This document shows, piece after piece, positions 45,626-55,609 of a DNA stretch of 64,000 nucleotides. Position 1 is the first letter of the stretch. Every line of letters begins with the position of its first letter. Under the pieces are notes generated by a model. That model was not told the DNA's origin and made no database searches. It worked only from the letters and a program-made list of their open reading frames with translations. A program made the position numbers and the translations under genes. This stretch comes from Streptomyces hokutonensis. Its GTDB lineage: Bacteria > Actinomycetota > Actinomycetes > Streptomycetales > Streptomycetaceae. The stretch covers positions 124,001 through 188,000 of the forward strand of contig NZ_BARG01000014.1 of assembly GCF_000376565.1 (NCBI RefSeq), given 5' to 3'.

Positions 45626-46939
45626 GTGACTCCGGAATCACAGCCCACCGCGGCCCCGCACGGCCACCCCACGGACCGACGCGGCAACGCCACCGACCCG
45701 CACACCGCCATCGAGACCGTCTTCCGCATCGAGTCCCCGCGCATCATCGCCGCCGTCACCCGCACGGTCCGCGACGTCGGTATCGCCGAGGAACTGGCCC
45801 AGGACGCCCTGGTCGCCGCCCTTGAGCAGTGGCCCCGCGACGGCGTGCCCGACAACCCGGGCGCCTGGCTCATGGCCACCGCCAGACACCGCGCCGTCGA
45901 CCTGGTCCGGCGCCGGGAGAACTACGCCCGCAAGCTCCAGGAGATCGGCCGCACCCTGGAGACGACGGCCCCACCGGAGGAGCCTTCAGCCCCCGACGAC
46001 ATCGACGACGACCTCCTCCGCCTGGTCTTCACCACCTGCCACCCGGTGTTGTCCCCCGAGGCCCGCACCGCCCTGACCCTCCGCCTCCTCGGCGGTCTCA
46101 CCACCCCCGAGATCGCCCGCGCGTTCCTCGCCCCCGAGCCGACGATCGCCCAGCGCATCGTCCGTGCCAAACGCACCCTGGCCACCAGGAACGTCGCCTT
46201 CGAGGTCCCCTACGGCCCCGACCGCGAGGCCCGCCTCGGCTCCGTCCTGGACGTCATCTACCTCATCTTCAACGAGGGCTACGCGGCGACGGCCGGCGAC
46301 GACTGGCTCCGCCCCGGCCTCTGCGAGGACGCGCTCAGACTGGCCCGTCTGCTGGCGGGCCTGATGCCGAAGGAACCCGAAGTACACGCCCTGGCCGCCC
46401 TGTTGGAGTTCCAAGCCTCCCGCTCGGCCGCCCGCACCGCCCCGAACGGCGACCCCGTCCTCCTCAGGGACCAGAACCGCCGCCGCTGGAACCGCCTGCT
46501 CATCGCCCGGGGCATCACCGCCCTCGGCCGCGCCGACACCGTGTCCACCGGCGCCCCCGGCCCCTACGCCCTCCAGGCCGCCATCGCCGCCTGCCACGCC
46601 CACGCGTACACCTACGACGAGACCGACTGGCCGACGATCGCCACCCTCTACGGCCTCCTCGCCACCCGATCCCCGTCCCCCGTGGTCGAGTTGAACCGCG
46701 CGGTGGCCGTCTCGATGGCCGACGGCCCCGCCCCGGCCCTGGAGATCATCGACACCCTCACCACCGAACCCGCCCTGCGCGACTACCACTTGCTGCCCAG
46801 CGTCCGTGGCGACCTGCTGTTGCGCCTCGGCCGTACTGCGGAGGCGAGGGCGGAGTTCGTACGGGCGGCTTCACTGGCCCGCAACGAACGGGAACGCCAA
46901 CTCCTGCTGCGCAGGGCCGAAGAGGCGGACAGGTCCTAG
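45626..46939 (+). CDS. ECF sigma factor with C-terminal TPR-like extension (ECF42 type)
   Basis: A 437-residue sigma factor. Region 2 spans IETVFRIESPRIIAAVTR to WLMATARHRAVDLVRRR. Region 4 reads LLGGLTTPEIARAFLAPEPTIAQRIVRAKR. A long C-terminal part (from about 200) has helical repeats, including NEGYAATAGDDWLRP and LNRAVAVSMADGPAPAL. That part replaces an anti-sigma factor in this group. The GTG at 45626 has a weak ribosome-binding site. The last 4 nt overlap the convergent neighbour. Confidence 0.9.
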   Translation: MTPESQPTAAPHGHPTDRRGNATDPHTAIETVFRIESPRIIAAVTRTVRDVGIAEELAQDALVAALEQWPRDGVPDNPGAWLMATARHRAVDLVRRRENYARKLQEIGRTLETTAPPEEPSAPDDIDDDLLRLVFTTCHPVLSPEARTALTLRLLGGLTTPEIARAFLAPEPTIAQRIVRAKRTLATRNVAFEVPYGPDREARLGSVLDVIYLIFNEGYAATAGDDWLRPGLCEDALRLARLLAGLMPKEPEVHALAALLEFQASRSAARTAPNGDPVLLRDQNRRRWNRLLIARGITALGRADTVSTGAPGPYALQAAIAACHAHAYTYDETDWPTIATLYGLLATRSPSPVVELNRAVAVSMADGPAPALEIIDTLTTEPALRDYHLLPSVRGDLLLRLGRTAEARAEFVRAASLARNERERQLLLRRAEEADRS

Positions 46940-47304
46940 GGGGCCGCTCTGCTCCCGTCGCCCGAGACCGTCCTGCCCGCTGCTCCCGACCGGGCGGCGC
47001 CGTCGACCGCCACACAGATGCCGAAGACGCGGTCGTGGCCGGTCCAGCCGTTGACGCGGCCACGGTTGTTGCTGATCTGCACGCGCTTCCCGGCGAGGTC
47101 CACGGAGGACACCAGGTGCAGGTAGACCGTCCCCGCGACACGGGCGAGGACGATGTCTCCGACCTCCAGCTTCGACGGGTCGACCGGAGCGACGACCACC
47201 CGCTGCCGGCTGCGTATCAGCGGAACCATCGAGGAGCCGCTGGGCCGGAACGTCACGGTGGCCCCACCGGCGACTCTGTCCGCCACCGCATCCAGTGCAC
47301 CCAT
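46936..47304 (-). CDS. S24/S26-like protein (signal-peptidase fold), short
   Basis: A 122-residue protein with the start of the signal-peptidase/LexA-type fold: TFRPSGSSMVPLIRSRQRVVVAPV, where the serine of GSSM would be the nucleophile, then EVGDIVLARVAG. The lysine of the catalytic dyad is not evident in the following strand (TVYLHLVSSV), and no membrane anchor is present. It may be a non-peptidase relative. Soluble proteins of this type are common in actinobacteria; their role is unknown. Confidence 0.65.
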   Translation of the reverse strand: MGALDAVADRVAGGATVTFRPSGSSMVPLIRSRQRVVVAPVDPSKLEVGDIVLARVAGTVYLHLVSSVDLAGKRVQISNNRGRVNGWTGHDRVFGICVAVDGAARSGAAGRTVSGDGSRAAP

Positions 47305-47344
47305 TCGACGAGCGTGGCAGGTTCCCGCGCGTCACCCCACCGAT

Positions 47345-48535
47345 TTATTTGTCCGTGACCGGCCGCCCGATCAGCATCGTCGGCGCCCCCGCCACCCGAG
47401 TCAGAAACACCGTCGCCGAGTTGGGCCCCTGGGGCTTCACCTTCCGTCGCAGTTCCTCCGGTTCGACGGCCGAGCCCCGCTTCTTCACGGTGAGTACGCC
47501 GACCTCCCGCTCTCGGAGCAGTGCCTTCAACTTCTTGACGCCGAAGGGGAGTTGGTCGGTGATCTCGTAGGCGGAGGCGTACGCGGTCGGTCGTAGGTCA
47601 TCGGCCGTGACGTACGCGATGGTCTCGTCGACGAGCCCGCCGCCGAGCTCCTCGGCGACCTCGGCGACGAGGTGGGCGCGGATGACGGCGCCGTCGGGCT
47701 CGTACAAGTAACGGCCCACGGAACGGACTTCGGGGTCGGGCAGTCCGCGTCCGTGCAGAACTCGTGGGCCGGGGAGGAGAGTTGCCCGTACGGCACCCGG
47801 CCGCACCCCCGTCCCGAACCACAGCACCGCCTCCTTCACATCCCCGCCGTCCGAGATCCACTCCGCCTCGGCCGTCGCCGGGATCGCCTCGTGCGGCACT
47901 CCGGGCGCGATCTTCAGCGCGGCGAGCGGGGCCGTCGTAGCAGCGCCGACGGCCCAGGACAGCGGGGGCGAGTACGCCTCGGGGTCGAAGATGCGCCCCC
48001 GGCCGCCCCGGCGCGCGGGGTCGACGAACACGGCGTCGTACGCGGACGTGTCGACGTCCGTGACGTCCGCCTCGCGCACCTCGATCAGGTCGGCCAGGCC
48101 GAGCGCCTCCGCGTTGGCGCGGGCCACCGCGACCGTGAGGGGATCGCGGTCGACGGCCAGCACGCGTACGCCCGCCCGTGCCAGCGCGATCGCGTCGCCG
48201 CCGATGCCGCAGCACAGGTCGGCGACGGAGGTCACGCCCAGTTCGCGCAGGCGTCCGGCGCGGTAGGTGGCGACAGTCGCGCGGGTGGACTGTTCGAAGC
48301 CGTTCGGGGTGAAGAACATCCGGTCGGTGTCCTCGGGTGCGAACTTCGCCACCGCCGCCCGCTGTCGCAACCGGGCCTGGCCCAGGGCCGCCGAGACGAG
48401 GTCGGCGGGGTGCTCGCGGCGCAGCCGGGTCGCGACGGCGAGTTCCTTGGCCGGGTCGGTGCCGCGGACCTCGTCGAGGAGGGCACGGCCCTCGGGGGTG
48501 AGCAGGGCGGCGAAGGCGAGTACGGGGTCGTTCAC
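47345..48535 (-). CDS. Class I SAM-dependent methyltransferase with THUMP-like C-terminal domain
   Basis: A 396-residue protein. The SAM motif is VADLCCGIGGDAIALARAG (about residue 103), and the acidic loop LAVDRDPLTVAVARANA follows. FVDPARRGGRGRIFD resembles the catalytic motif region of nucleic-acid methyltransferases. The C-terminal 100 residues (FGVKKLKALLREREVGVLTV, KKRGSAVEPEELRRK) match THUMP-like modules. An RNA substrate is likely. The gene is divergent from the deacetylase. Confidence 0.82.
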   Translation of the reverse strand: MNDPVLAFAALLTPEGRALLDEVRGTDPAKELAVATRLRREHPADLVSAALGQARLRQRAAVAKFAPEDTDRMFFTPNGFEQSTRATVATYRAGRLRELGVTSVADLCCGIGGDAIALARAGVRVLAVDRDPLTVAVARANAEALGLADLIEVREADVTDVDTSAYDAVFVDPARRGGRGRIFDPEAYSPPLSWAVGAATTAPLAALKIAPGVPHEAIPATAEAEWISDGGDVKEAVLWFGTGVRPGAVRATLLPGPRVLHGRGLPDPEVRSVGRYLYEPDGAVIRAHLVAEVAEELGGGLVDETIAYVTADDLRPTAYASAYEITDQLPFGVKKLKALLREREVGVLTVKKRGSAVEPEELRRKVKPQGPNSATVFLTRVAGAPTMLIGRPVTDK

Positions 48536-48636
48536 CGGGACATTGTGGGCCAGTCGGTGGACGGTGTGCCTCCGGTGGCGGTGTGTTGGCGGTGTCGGCG
48601 CGGGATCGGGGCCGGGGCCTGAAAAGATCCGACGTC

Positions 48637-49608
48637 ATGCGAGTAGTCGTACAAAATGACATCAATCGGGCGTACGGAAACCGGGCGTACGGGAATCGGG
48701 GAACTCGGCGTCGGAGGGCGGGCGTCCGTGGCGCGCTCGCCGCCCTCGCGCTCGCCGCCGTCGTCTCCGGCTGCACCCAGCCCGGCGGCGCCGACAAGGC
48801 CGCCCCTCCGGCGCACGGCGCGCAGCCCCTGCACGCGCCCCCGGCCCGCGCGCTCGACTCCTACGCCTCCAGGCTGCGCGCCGCCCACGCCGCCCGGGTC
48901 GCCGCCGCCAAGCGCTGGGGGCTGGCGAAGGTGCCGCTCCAGGCCCCGCCGGCACCCGCGCACAAGCCGGAGATCACCGCGCGCAAGGGCTTCGAGGTGG
49001 ACGACCAGGAGGAACTGAACCTCCCGCCGGTCTTCACCACCATCCCCACCAAGCAGAAGATCGTGTTCCTCACCATCGACGACGGCGAGGAGAAGGACCC
49101 CGCGTTCCTGCGGATGATGAGCGACCTGAAGATCCCGTACACGGCCTTCCTGAGCAACTACCTGGTCAAGGACGACTACGGCTACTTCAAGAAGATGCAG
49201 GCCGAGGGCCACACGCTCAACAACCACACCCTCACGCACCCCTACCTGCCCGGCCTGTCCTACGCCGAGCAGAAGCGCGAGATCTGCGGCATGCAGGACG
49301 TCATGAAGAAGCAGTTCGGCAAGGCGCCGACGGTCTTCCGGCCGCCGTACGGGAACTACAACCACGACACCCTCGTGGCCGCCAAGTCCTGCGGCATCAA
49401 GTACGCCCCGATCTGGGACGAGGAGGTGTACGTCGACCACTGGGAGTACCGCGAGGACGACCAGGAGCTGCACCCCGGCGACATCGTCCTGACCCACTTC
49501 CGGGGCCGCGCGGACTGGAAGGGCACGATGGTCGACGACATGCGCCGCTTCCTCGGCAAGGCCACCGCCGAGGGGTACGCGGTGGCGCGCCTCGAGGACT
49601 ACCTGTGA
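48637..49608 (+). CDS. Polysaccharide deacetylase lipoprotein (NodB homology, CE4)
   Basis: A 323-residue surface enzyme. The lipobox VSGC follows a hydrophobic stretch. An in-frame duplication (RAYGN twice) lies at the N terminus. The NodB motifs are complete: IVFLTIDDG (metal and base aspartates), NNHTLTHPY (HxxxH metal ligands) and FRPPYGNYN. It would remove acetyl groups from a wall or capsule polymer. Its GTG-overlapping downstream neighbour is a decayed copy. Confidence 0.9.
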   Translation: MRVVVQNDINRAYGNRAYGNRGTRRRRAGVRGALAALALAAVVSGCTQPGGADKAAPPAHGAQPLHAPPARALDSYASRLRAAHAARVAAAKRWGLAKVPLQAPPAPAHKPEITARKGFEVDDQEELNLPPVFTTIPTKQKIVFLTIDDGEEKDPAFLRMMSDLKIPYTAFLSNYLVKDDYGYFKKMQAEGHTLNNHTLTHPYLPGLSYAEQKREICGMQDVMKKQFGKAPTVFRPPYGNYNHDTLVAAKSCGIKYAPIWDEEVYVDHWEYREDDQELHPGDIVLTHFRGRADWKGTMVDDMRRFLGKATAEGYAVARLEDYL

Positions 49609-50290
49609 GGGTCCGGGTACCGGTGGCCGTCGCCCTGGCGGCCACCCTCCTCACCGGCTGCGCCCAGTCCGTCGACCCCATCGAACGGCTCGGCAAGAAG
49701 GCCGCCCAGCGCGTCCACCCGCACGGCCCGTCCCGCGAACAGCCGTACCGCCACTGGGGTTTGACGGCCCCCCTGGCCCCCGCCCCCAAACCGTCCCCGA
49801 ACCCCCCGCCCGCTCGGCGGGCCCGGCCCTCCCACCCGTCGTGGACCACGTCCGCACCCGCGACAAGGTCGTCTTCCTGACCTACGACCACGACGCGGGC
49901 GCCCGCCGGGACCCGAGCTTCGCCACCATGGTCCGCGAACTGCGCCTGCCCGTCACCGAGTTCGGAACGGCCCATGACCGCCGCCCGGTAGCGGGCCTGC
50001 CCTACGACGCCCAGCGCACCGAGATCTGCGCCGCCCGGACCCGCCTCCTGCGGCCCCCCTACGGCACGTACGACACGACCACCCGCCGGGCCGCCGCCGA
50101 CTGCGGCATCTCCGCCCTGGTCCTCTGGCGCGCCTCCACGACAACCGGAACCCTCACCTACGCCCGCGGCGCCCACCGCCTCACCCCCGGCGACATCGTC
50201 CGCATCACCCCGACCGACACAACGGCCCGACTGCTCCGGGGAATCCAGGAGCGGGGCCTGACGGTGGGCCGCCTGGAGGACTACCTCTAG
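49605..50290 (+). pseudogene. Degenerate, frameshifted tandem copy of the polysaccharide deacetylase
   Basis: The first frame gives a lipoprotein start (VALAATLLTGCAQS). The second frame gives the NodB-like part (VRTRDKVVFLTYDHDAGARR, LLRPPYGTYDTTT, GLTVGRLEDYL). They join if one base is added in the run of six C at 49802-49807. Relative to the intact copy, the segment with the HxxxH metal ligands is deleted, and DDG has become DHD. Even with the frame restored it would lack a metal site. It overlaps the intact gene by 4 nt. Confidence 0.8.
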
Positions 50291-50316
50291 CCTGCGGTGC
50301 ACGGAAAGGGGCTGCG

Positions 50317-50739
50317 ATGGGCGGCAACGAGTGGACCTCCGCTGGTCCGTACCAGAAGGATCTCGAGTCGGCGTTCCGGCAGGCGCAGCAACAGAAACTG
50401 GCCGAGAACGACCACGGGTTCCCGGGGCGGGACATCCTCGATCTGTGCGAGGACGAGAGCTGGGCGGAGTACATCCTGACGGGCGGCACCTCCTCCGTGC
50501 TCGACTTCTACGACCTCGTCGACGCCGCGTCCGGGGACGAGTTCGCCATGATGCGACCCCTGACCGAGGACGAGGTCCGCGACTGGGCACCGGAGGGCAG
50601 ACCCACCCGCGAGCACTGGGCCGCCGCGCTCCGCAGCGGGGCCGCGACCTTCCCGGGCCGTGGGACCGGCCGCTGCACGATCCTCTACCGCGACGGCGAG
50701 CCGGCGGAGATCGGCTATTGGGGATGCACGGCGGACTAG
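50317..50739 (+). CDS. Conserved protein of unknown function
   Basis: A 140-residue hydrophilic protein. It opens NEWTSAGPYQKDLESAFRQA and contains DSSWAE-like SWAEYILTGGTSSVLDFYDLV and PLTEDEVRDWAPEG. It is rich in acidic and aromatic residues with no membrane segment; its style recalls small immunity-type proteins. A GGAAAGGGG site lies upstream. No function can be stated. Confidence 0.6.
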   Translation: MGGNEWTSAGPYQKDLESAFRQAQQQKLAENDHGFPGRDILDLCEDESWAEYILTGGTSSVLDFYDLVDAASGDEFAMMRPLTEDEVRDWAPEGRPTREHWAAALRSGAATFPGRGTGRCTILYRDGEPAEIGYWGCTAD

Positions 50740-50767
50740 CACTTCTCAAACGCCGATCACAAAATCA

Positions 50768-50838
50768 GCCCGTCCGGCGTTTGAGGACGAGGCCGAAGGC
50801 CGATAGCGGGGGTCTGGGGGCGCAGCCCCCAGGGACGG
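50768..50838. repeat. Dispersed Streptomyces intergenic hairpin repeat
   Basis: CAGCCCGTCCGGCGTTTGAG leads into a hairpin, CTGGGGG-CGCAG-CCCCCAG (50814-50832). This sequence type is scattered between genes in many Streptomyces genomes. It probably ends the upstream transcript. The 317-bp gap before groES holds this repeat and two CIRCE elements. Confidence 0.7.
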
Positions 50839-50885
50839 CAACCACAGCCGACGGTCACCAAAATTCCGCCCAAGCGCCGCAGGCA

Positions 50886-50912
50886 TTGGCACTCCGCTTG
50901 ACCGAGTGCTAA
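50886..50912 (+). promoter_or_regulatory. CIRCE element 1 (HrcA operator) at the groES promoter
   Basis: TTGGCACTC, 9-nt spacer, GAGTGCTAA: close to the CIRCE consensus. A TTGACC hexamer (50898-50903) lies inside the spacer region, and a CATAGT at 50920 gives a suitable -10. HrcA binding would cover the -35. Confidence 0.92.
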
Positions 50913-50932
50913 TCGCAGTCATAGTCTCAGGT

Positions 50933-50959
50933 CTGGCACTCCCCCCTGGAGAGTGCCAA
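50933..50959 (+). promoter_or_regulatory. CIRCE element 2 (HrcA operator)
   Basis: CTGGCACTC, 9-nt spacer, GAGTGCCAA. It is centred 47 bp after the first and downstream of the predicted -10, so it lies in the transcribed leader. Confidence 0.92.
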
Positions 50960-51056
50960 TAGCGACGGGCAGGTCCGGCACCCGCGACGACGGATCCACC
51001 TGGTCGCCACCTCAGACAGTTAACCCCGTGAGATCTCCGAAGGGGGAGGTCGGATC

Positions 51057-51365
51057 GTGACGACCACCAGCTCCAAGGTTGCCATCAAGCCGCTCGAGGA
51101 CCGCATTGTGGTCCAGCCGCTCGACGCCGAGCAGACCACCGCCTCTGGCCTGGTCATCCCGGACACCGCCAAGGAGAAGCCCCAGGAGGGCGTCGTCCTG
51201 GCCGTGGGCCCGGGCCGCTTCGAGAACGGCGAGCGCCTGCCGCTCGACGTCAAGACCGGCGACATCGTGCTGTACAGCAAGTACGGCGGCACCGAAGTGA
51301 AGTACAGCGGCGAGGAGTACCTCGTCCTCTCGGCCCGCGACGTGCTCGCGATCATCGAGAAGTAA
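51057..51365 (+). CDS. groES: Co-chaperonin GroES
   Basis: A 102-residue lid subunit of the GroEL chaperonin. The family blocks [20 protein letters not shown] and [10 protein letters not shown] lead to the mobile loop, and the C-terminal block is [15 protein letters not shown]. The GTG follows a GGGGGAGG site. Heat control by HrcA is shown by two CIRCE elements. groEL follows after 115 nt. Confidence 0.98.
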   Translation: MTTTSSKVAIKPLEDRIVVQPLDAEQTTASGLVIPDTAKEKPQEGVVLAVGPGRFENGERLPLDVKTGDIVLYSKYGGTEVKYSGEEYLVLSARDVLAIIEK

Positions 51366-51471
51366 TTCGCTTCACACTCTGTATGTGAGCTGCGCCCCTG
51401 GCCCCCGCGACCTTATGAAGCCGGGCGTCGGGGGCGTAGTTCGTTTCACCCACGTTTTCCGAGAGGGCTGA

Positions 51472-53106
<1,635 letters not shown>

Positions 53107-53121
53107 GTCACCCCGCACGAA

Positions 53122-53154
53122 GAAGCCCCCGTTCCGGTGCGGAACGGGGGCTTC
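53122..53154 (+). terminator. Terminator of the groESL operon
   Basis: A perfect 14-bp stem (GAAGCCCCCGTTCC / GGAACGGGGGCTTC) with a 5-nt loop starts 16 nt after the groEL stop. It also sits 45 nt before the end of the convergent gene and could serve both. Confidence 0.9.
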
Positions 53155-53199
53155 TCCCTTCGCGGGCGGTCCTGTTGCCGGGGTCCTGCCCCGACGCGC

Positions 53200-53907
53200 T
53201 CAGCGCTCCAGCGCGTCCAGCGCTCCCAGTTGAGCCATCAGCCCCAGCCGGTCGTACTGCCACCAGCCCTCGGCGATCTTCCCGTCGTCCCGGCACCGGA
53301 AGGTGGTCGTCCCGGTCATCACGACCTTCTTGCCGGTGGCCGGAATCCCCATGAAGTCACCGGTGTGGGTGCCGTTCCAGGTCCAGCGGGTGGCCACCCG
53401 GTCGCCCTGGGAGATCTGGTCCTCGACCGTGAACGCCATGTCGAAGCCGCCGCGCCACCCACCGACCTCGGCCCGCAGCTGGTCCATCCCCACGGTGTCC
53501 TGCTCGTTCGAGGGATCGTGGTCGTGATAGTTCTCGGCGACCAGATCGTCCAGCGGCGGCAGTTCGCCCGGCACGGCGACCGTCTCGAAGAACCGCCGTA
53601 CGGTGGCCGCGTACAGCGCCTCGTCCCGCACCACGTCCAGGTCCGTGAACGTCGGCGTCTCGTCGCACAGGGCGACCATCTCCCGGAAGATCCGGTCGGT
53701 CTCCGGCAGTTTCGAGTTCCGCATCGCCTCCTCGTACGAGGGGAACTCCACGATCTCCACGAAGTGGGAGGCGTCGGAACGATCCTTGCCGATCACGCTG
53801 TGGCCGGCGGTCCGCTTCCCTTTGGTCTGCTCGACCCAGGTGTCCATCAGCCGGTTCATCTCGTCGAACCGACTGGTCTTGCAGTCGATGAGCTGTACGA
53901 ACGTCAT
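53200..53907 (-). CDS. Two-domain protein: ABM-like plus SnoaL-like ester cyclase
   Basis: A 235-residue protein. Residues 1-95 (FVQLIDCKTSRFDEMNRLM, HFVEIVEFPSYEEAMRNS) look like a dimeric alpha-beta barrel (ABM) domain. Residues 100-235 form a SnoaL-like cone fold (NYHDHDPSNEQDTVG, VATRWTWNGTHTGDFMGIPA, GKIAEGWWQYDRLGLM). SnoaL relatives catalyse cyclisation or hydration, but many have unknown substrates. The ATG at 53907 follows a GGAGG site. Confidence 0.83.
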   Translation of the reverse strand: MTFVQLIDCKTSRFDEMNRLMDTWVEQTKGKRTAGHSVIGKDRSDASHFVEIVEFPSYEEAMRNSKLPETDRIFREMVALCDETPTFTDLDVVRDEALYAATVRRFFETVAVPGELPPLDDLVAENYHDHDPSNEQDTVGMDQLRAEVGGWRGGFDMAFTVEDQISQGDRVATRWTWNGTHTGDFMGIPATGKKVVMTGTTTFRCRDDGKIAEGWWQYDRLGLMAQLGALDALER

Positions 53908-53978
53908 GACACCGCCTCCGGCCCCCCTGGGTCCGGTAGAGGTCCCCATTGTCCCACCGGGGCGGCGCCGTCACCTCG

Positions 53979-54752
53979 TCACTGCGGCCCGTACTTCCGC
54001 CCGGTCTTCGACGAGATCCCGCCCAGCACCGACTGCGGAGTGAGTTTCACCAGGCCCATCAGCGCCTTGTAGCGCGGGTCCGGGATCGACAGCGACTTGC
54101 CGCGCGCCAGATCCGCGAGCGCCGCCGCGACCAGCTTGTCCGCGTCCAGCCACATCCAGTTCGGGATGTTGTCCGTGCCCATCCCGGCCCGCTCGTGGAA
54201 CTCGGTCCGCACGAAACCGGGCGCCAGCGCCATCAGCCGTACGCCGGTCCCGGCCAGGTCCTTGGCCGCCCCCTGCGTGAACTGCACGACCCACGCCTTC
54301 GACGCGCCGTACGTCCCGCGCGGCACGAAGGCCGCCACCGACGCCACGTTGACGACCCCGCCGCGCCCGCGCTCCCGCATCCCCTCGGTCGCCGCGCTGG
54401 TCAGCCGCAGCACCGCCTCGCAGTGCACCTTGAGCATCTTCAGCTCGTCCGCCATCGGTACGTCGAGGTAGCGGCCCTTGTTGCCGAAGCCCGCGTTGTT
54501 GACCAGCAGGTCGACCGGGTTCTTGCGGTCCGCGAGCCGGGCGGCCACCGTCTCGATGCCCTCGTCCGTGGCGAGGTCGGCGGTGAGTACCTCGGCCTCG
54601 ATGCCGTGCCGGTCGTGCAGTTCGGTGGCCTGCTCGCCGAGCCGCGCGGTGTTCCGCGCCACCAGCACGAGGTTGTGTCCGTCCGCCGCGAGCCGCCGCG
54701 CGAACGCGGCACCGATCCCCGCGGTCGATCCCGTAATCAATGCCGTTGTCAT
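53979..54752 (-). CDS. SDR family oxidoreductase
   Basis: A 257-residue short-chain dehydrogenase. The cofactor loop is ITGSTAGIGAAFARRL, then LVNNAGFG, the serine in VNVASVAAFVP, and Y-GAS-K in YGASKAWVV. The C-terminal region resembles the DltE/short-chain acyl-reductase group. The substrate is unknown. It lies alone between the SnoaL-like gene and the MOSC gene. Confidence 0.88.
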   Translation of the reverse strand: MTTALITGSTAGIGAAFARRLAADGHNLVLVARNTARLGEQATELHDRHGIEAEVLTADLATDEGIETVAARLADRKNPVDLLVNNAGFGNKGRYLDVPMADELKMLKVHCEAVLRLTSAATEGMRERGRGGVVNVASVAAFVPRGTYGASKAWVVQFTQGAAKDLAGTGVRLMALAPGFVRTEFHERAGMGTDNIPNWMWLDADKLVAAALADLARGKSLSIPDPRYKALMGLVKLTPQSVLGGISSKTGRKYGPQ

Positions 54753-54860
54753 GGCGCAAGATTAGTGATCCGCAGCGACCGGGCCAGCTCTCTGCACAGG
54801 CCCTCCCGATCCGTGACGAACACGTGTCGAACAAGGCGTCGAACAGGCCGGGACGGCAGC

Positions 54861-55529
54861 TCAGCCCGCGTGCTCCGCGACATATTTCCGGGCCTGCGCG
54901 AGAGCCTCCGGATGCAGCGCCTCGCCCGCCGCAAGCAGCCGCGGCAGCAGCGCCCGCTCGGTCGTCACCGCCCGGAACTGCAGGGCCACCGTCACCTCGT
55001 GGCCCGGCCGGTGCACGACCTCGATCGCGTCCCCCGCCCGGATCTCACCGGGCTCGATCACCCGCAGATAGGCCCCCGGCGCGCCCTTCTGGGTGAACCG
55101 CTTCACCCACCGCTTCTCACCCAGATGGGCCTGGAAGACCAGGCACGGAATCCGCCCGGAGCTGACCTCGAGGACCACCTCGGAACCGATCCGCCACCGC
55201 TCCCCGATCCGCGCGCCGGACACGTCGACCCCCAGGGTCGTCAGGTTCTCCCCGAAGGAACCGTTGGCCAGCGGGCGCCCCAACTCCCGCTCCCAGTCGT
55301 CGAGATCCTCGCGCGCGACCGCGTACACCGCCTGGTCGTCGCCGCCGTGGTGGCGCAGATGACACACCGTGTCCCCGGCGAGCCCGCTCCCGGCGATCCC
55401 CTTGGGGCCGGGCGCGCTCACCCGGACGGGCCCGTCGGTCGGCCGCTTGTCGATCCCCGTCACGCCGTCCGGCTGGTCCGTGTACGGCACGGCCGTGGCC
55501 CGGCCCAGATTCAGCGAGAGAAGCTTCAT
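54861..55529 (-). CDS. MOSC domain-containing protein (YiiM-like)
   Basis: A 222-residue soluble protein. DDQAVYAVAREDLDDWERELG, then NGSFGENLTTLGVDVSGARI and GERWRIGSEVVLEVSSGRIPC, give the MOSC fold with its conserved cysteine. These proteins bind molybdenum cofactor and reduce N-hydroxylated compounds. A 3-alpha helical tail (RALLPRLLAAGEALHPEAL) fits the YiiM type. It is divergent from a LysR regulator. Confidence 0.88.
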   Translation of the reverse strand: MKLLSLNLGRATAVPYTDQPDGVTGIDKRPTDGPVRVSAPGPKGIAGSGLAGDTVCHLRHHGGDDQAVYAVAREDLDDWERELGRPLANGSFGENLTTLGVDVSGARIGERWRIGSEVVLEVSSGRIPCLVFQAHLGEKRWVKRFTQKGAPGAYLRVIEPGEIRAGDAIEVVHRPGHEVTVALQFRAVTTERALLPRLLAAGEALHPEALAQARKYVAEHAG

Positions 55530-55609
55530 GACGTCACGGTAGGCGAGAGCGCCCCAAAGGTGCGCCGCATTATTCACCCGTACCCCCAAGGTCGGCTTAT
55601 GCTCGGTGG

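Noticed and set aside
34407..50760. Integrated mobile element or genomic island with ends
   Set aside because: No integrase, transposase, tRNA target or flanking direct repeat was seen, and codon use matches the rest. Only the synteny break is reported.
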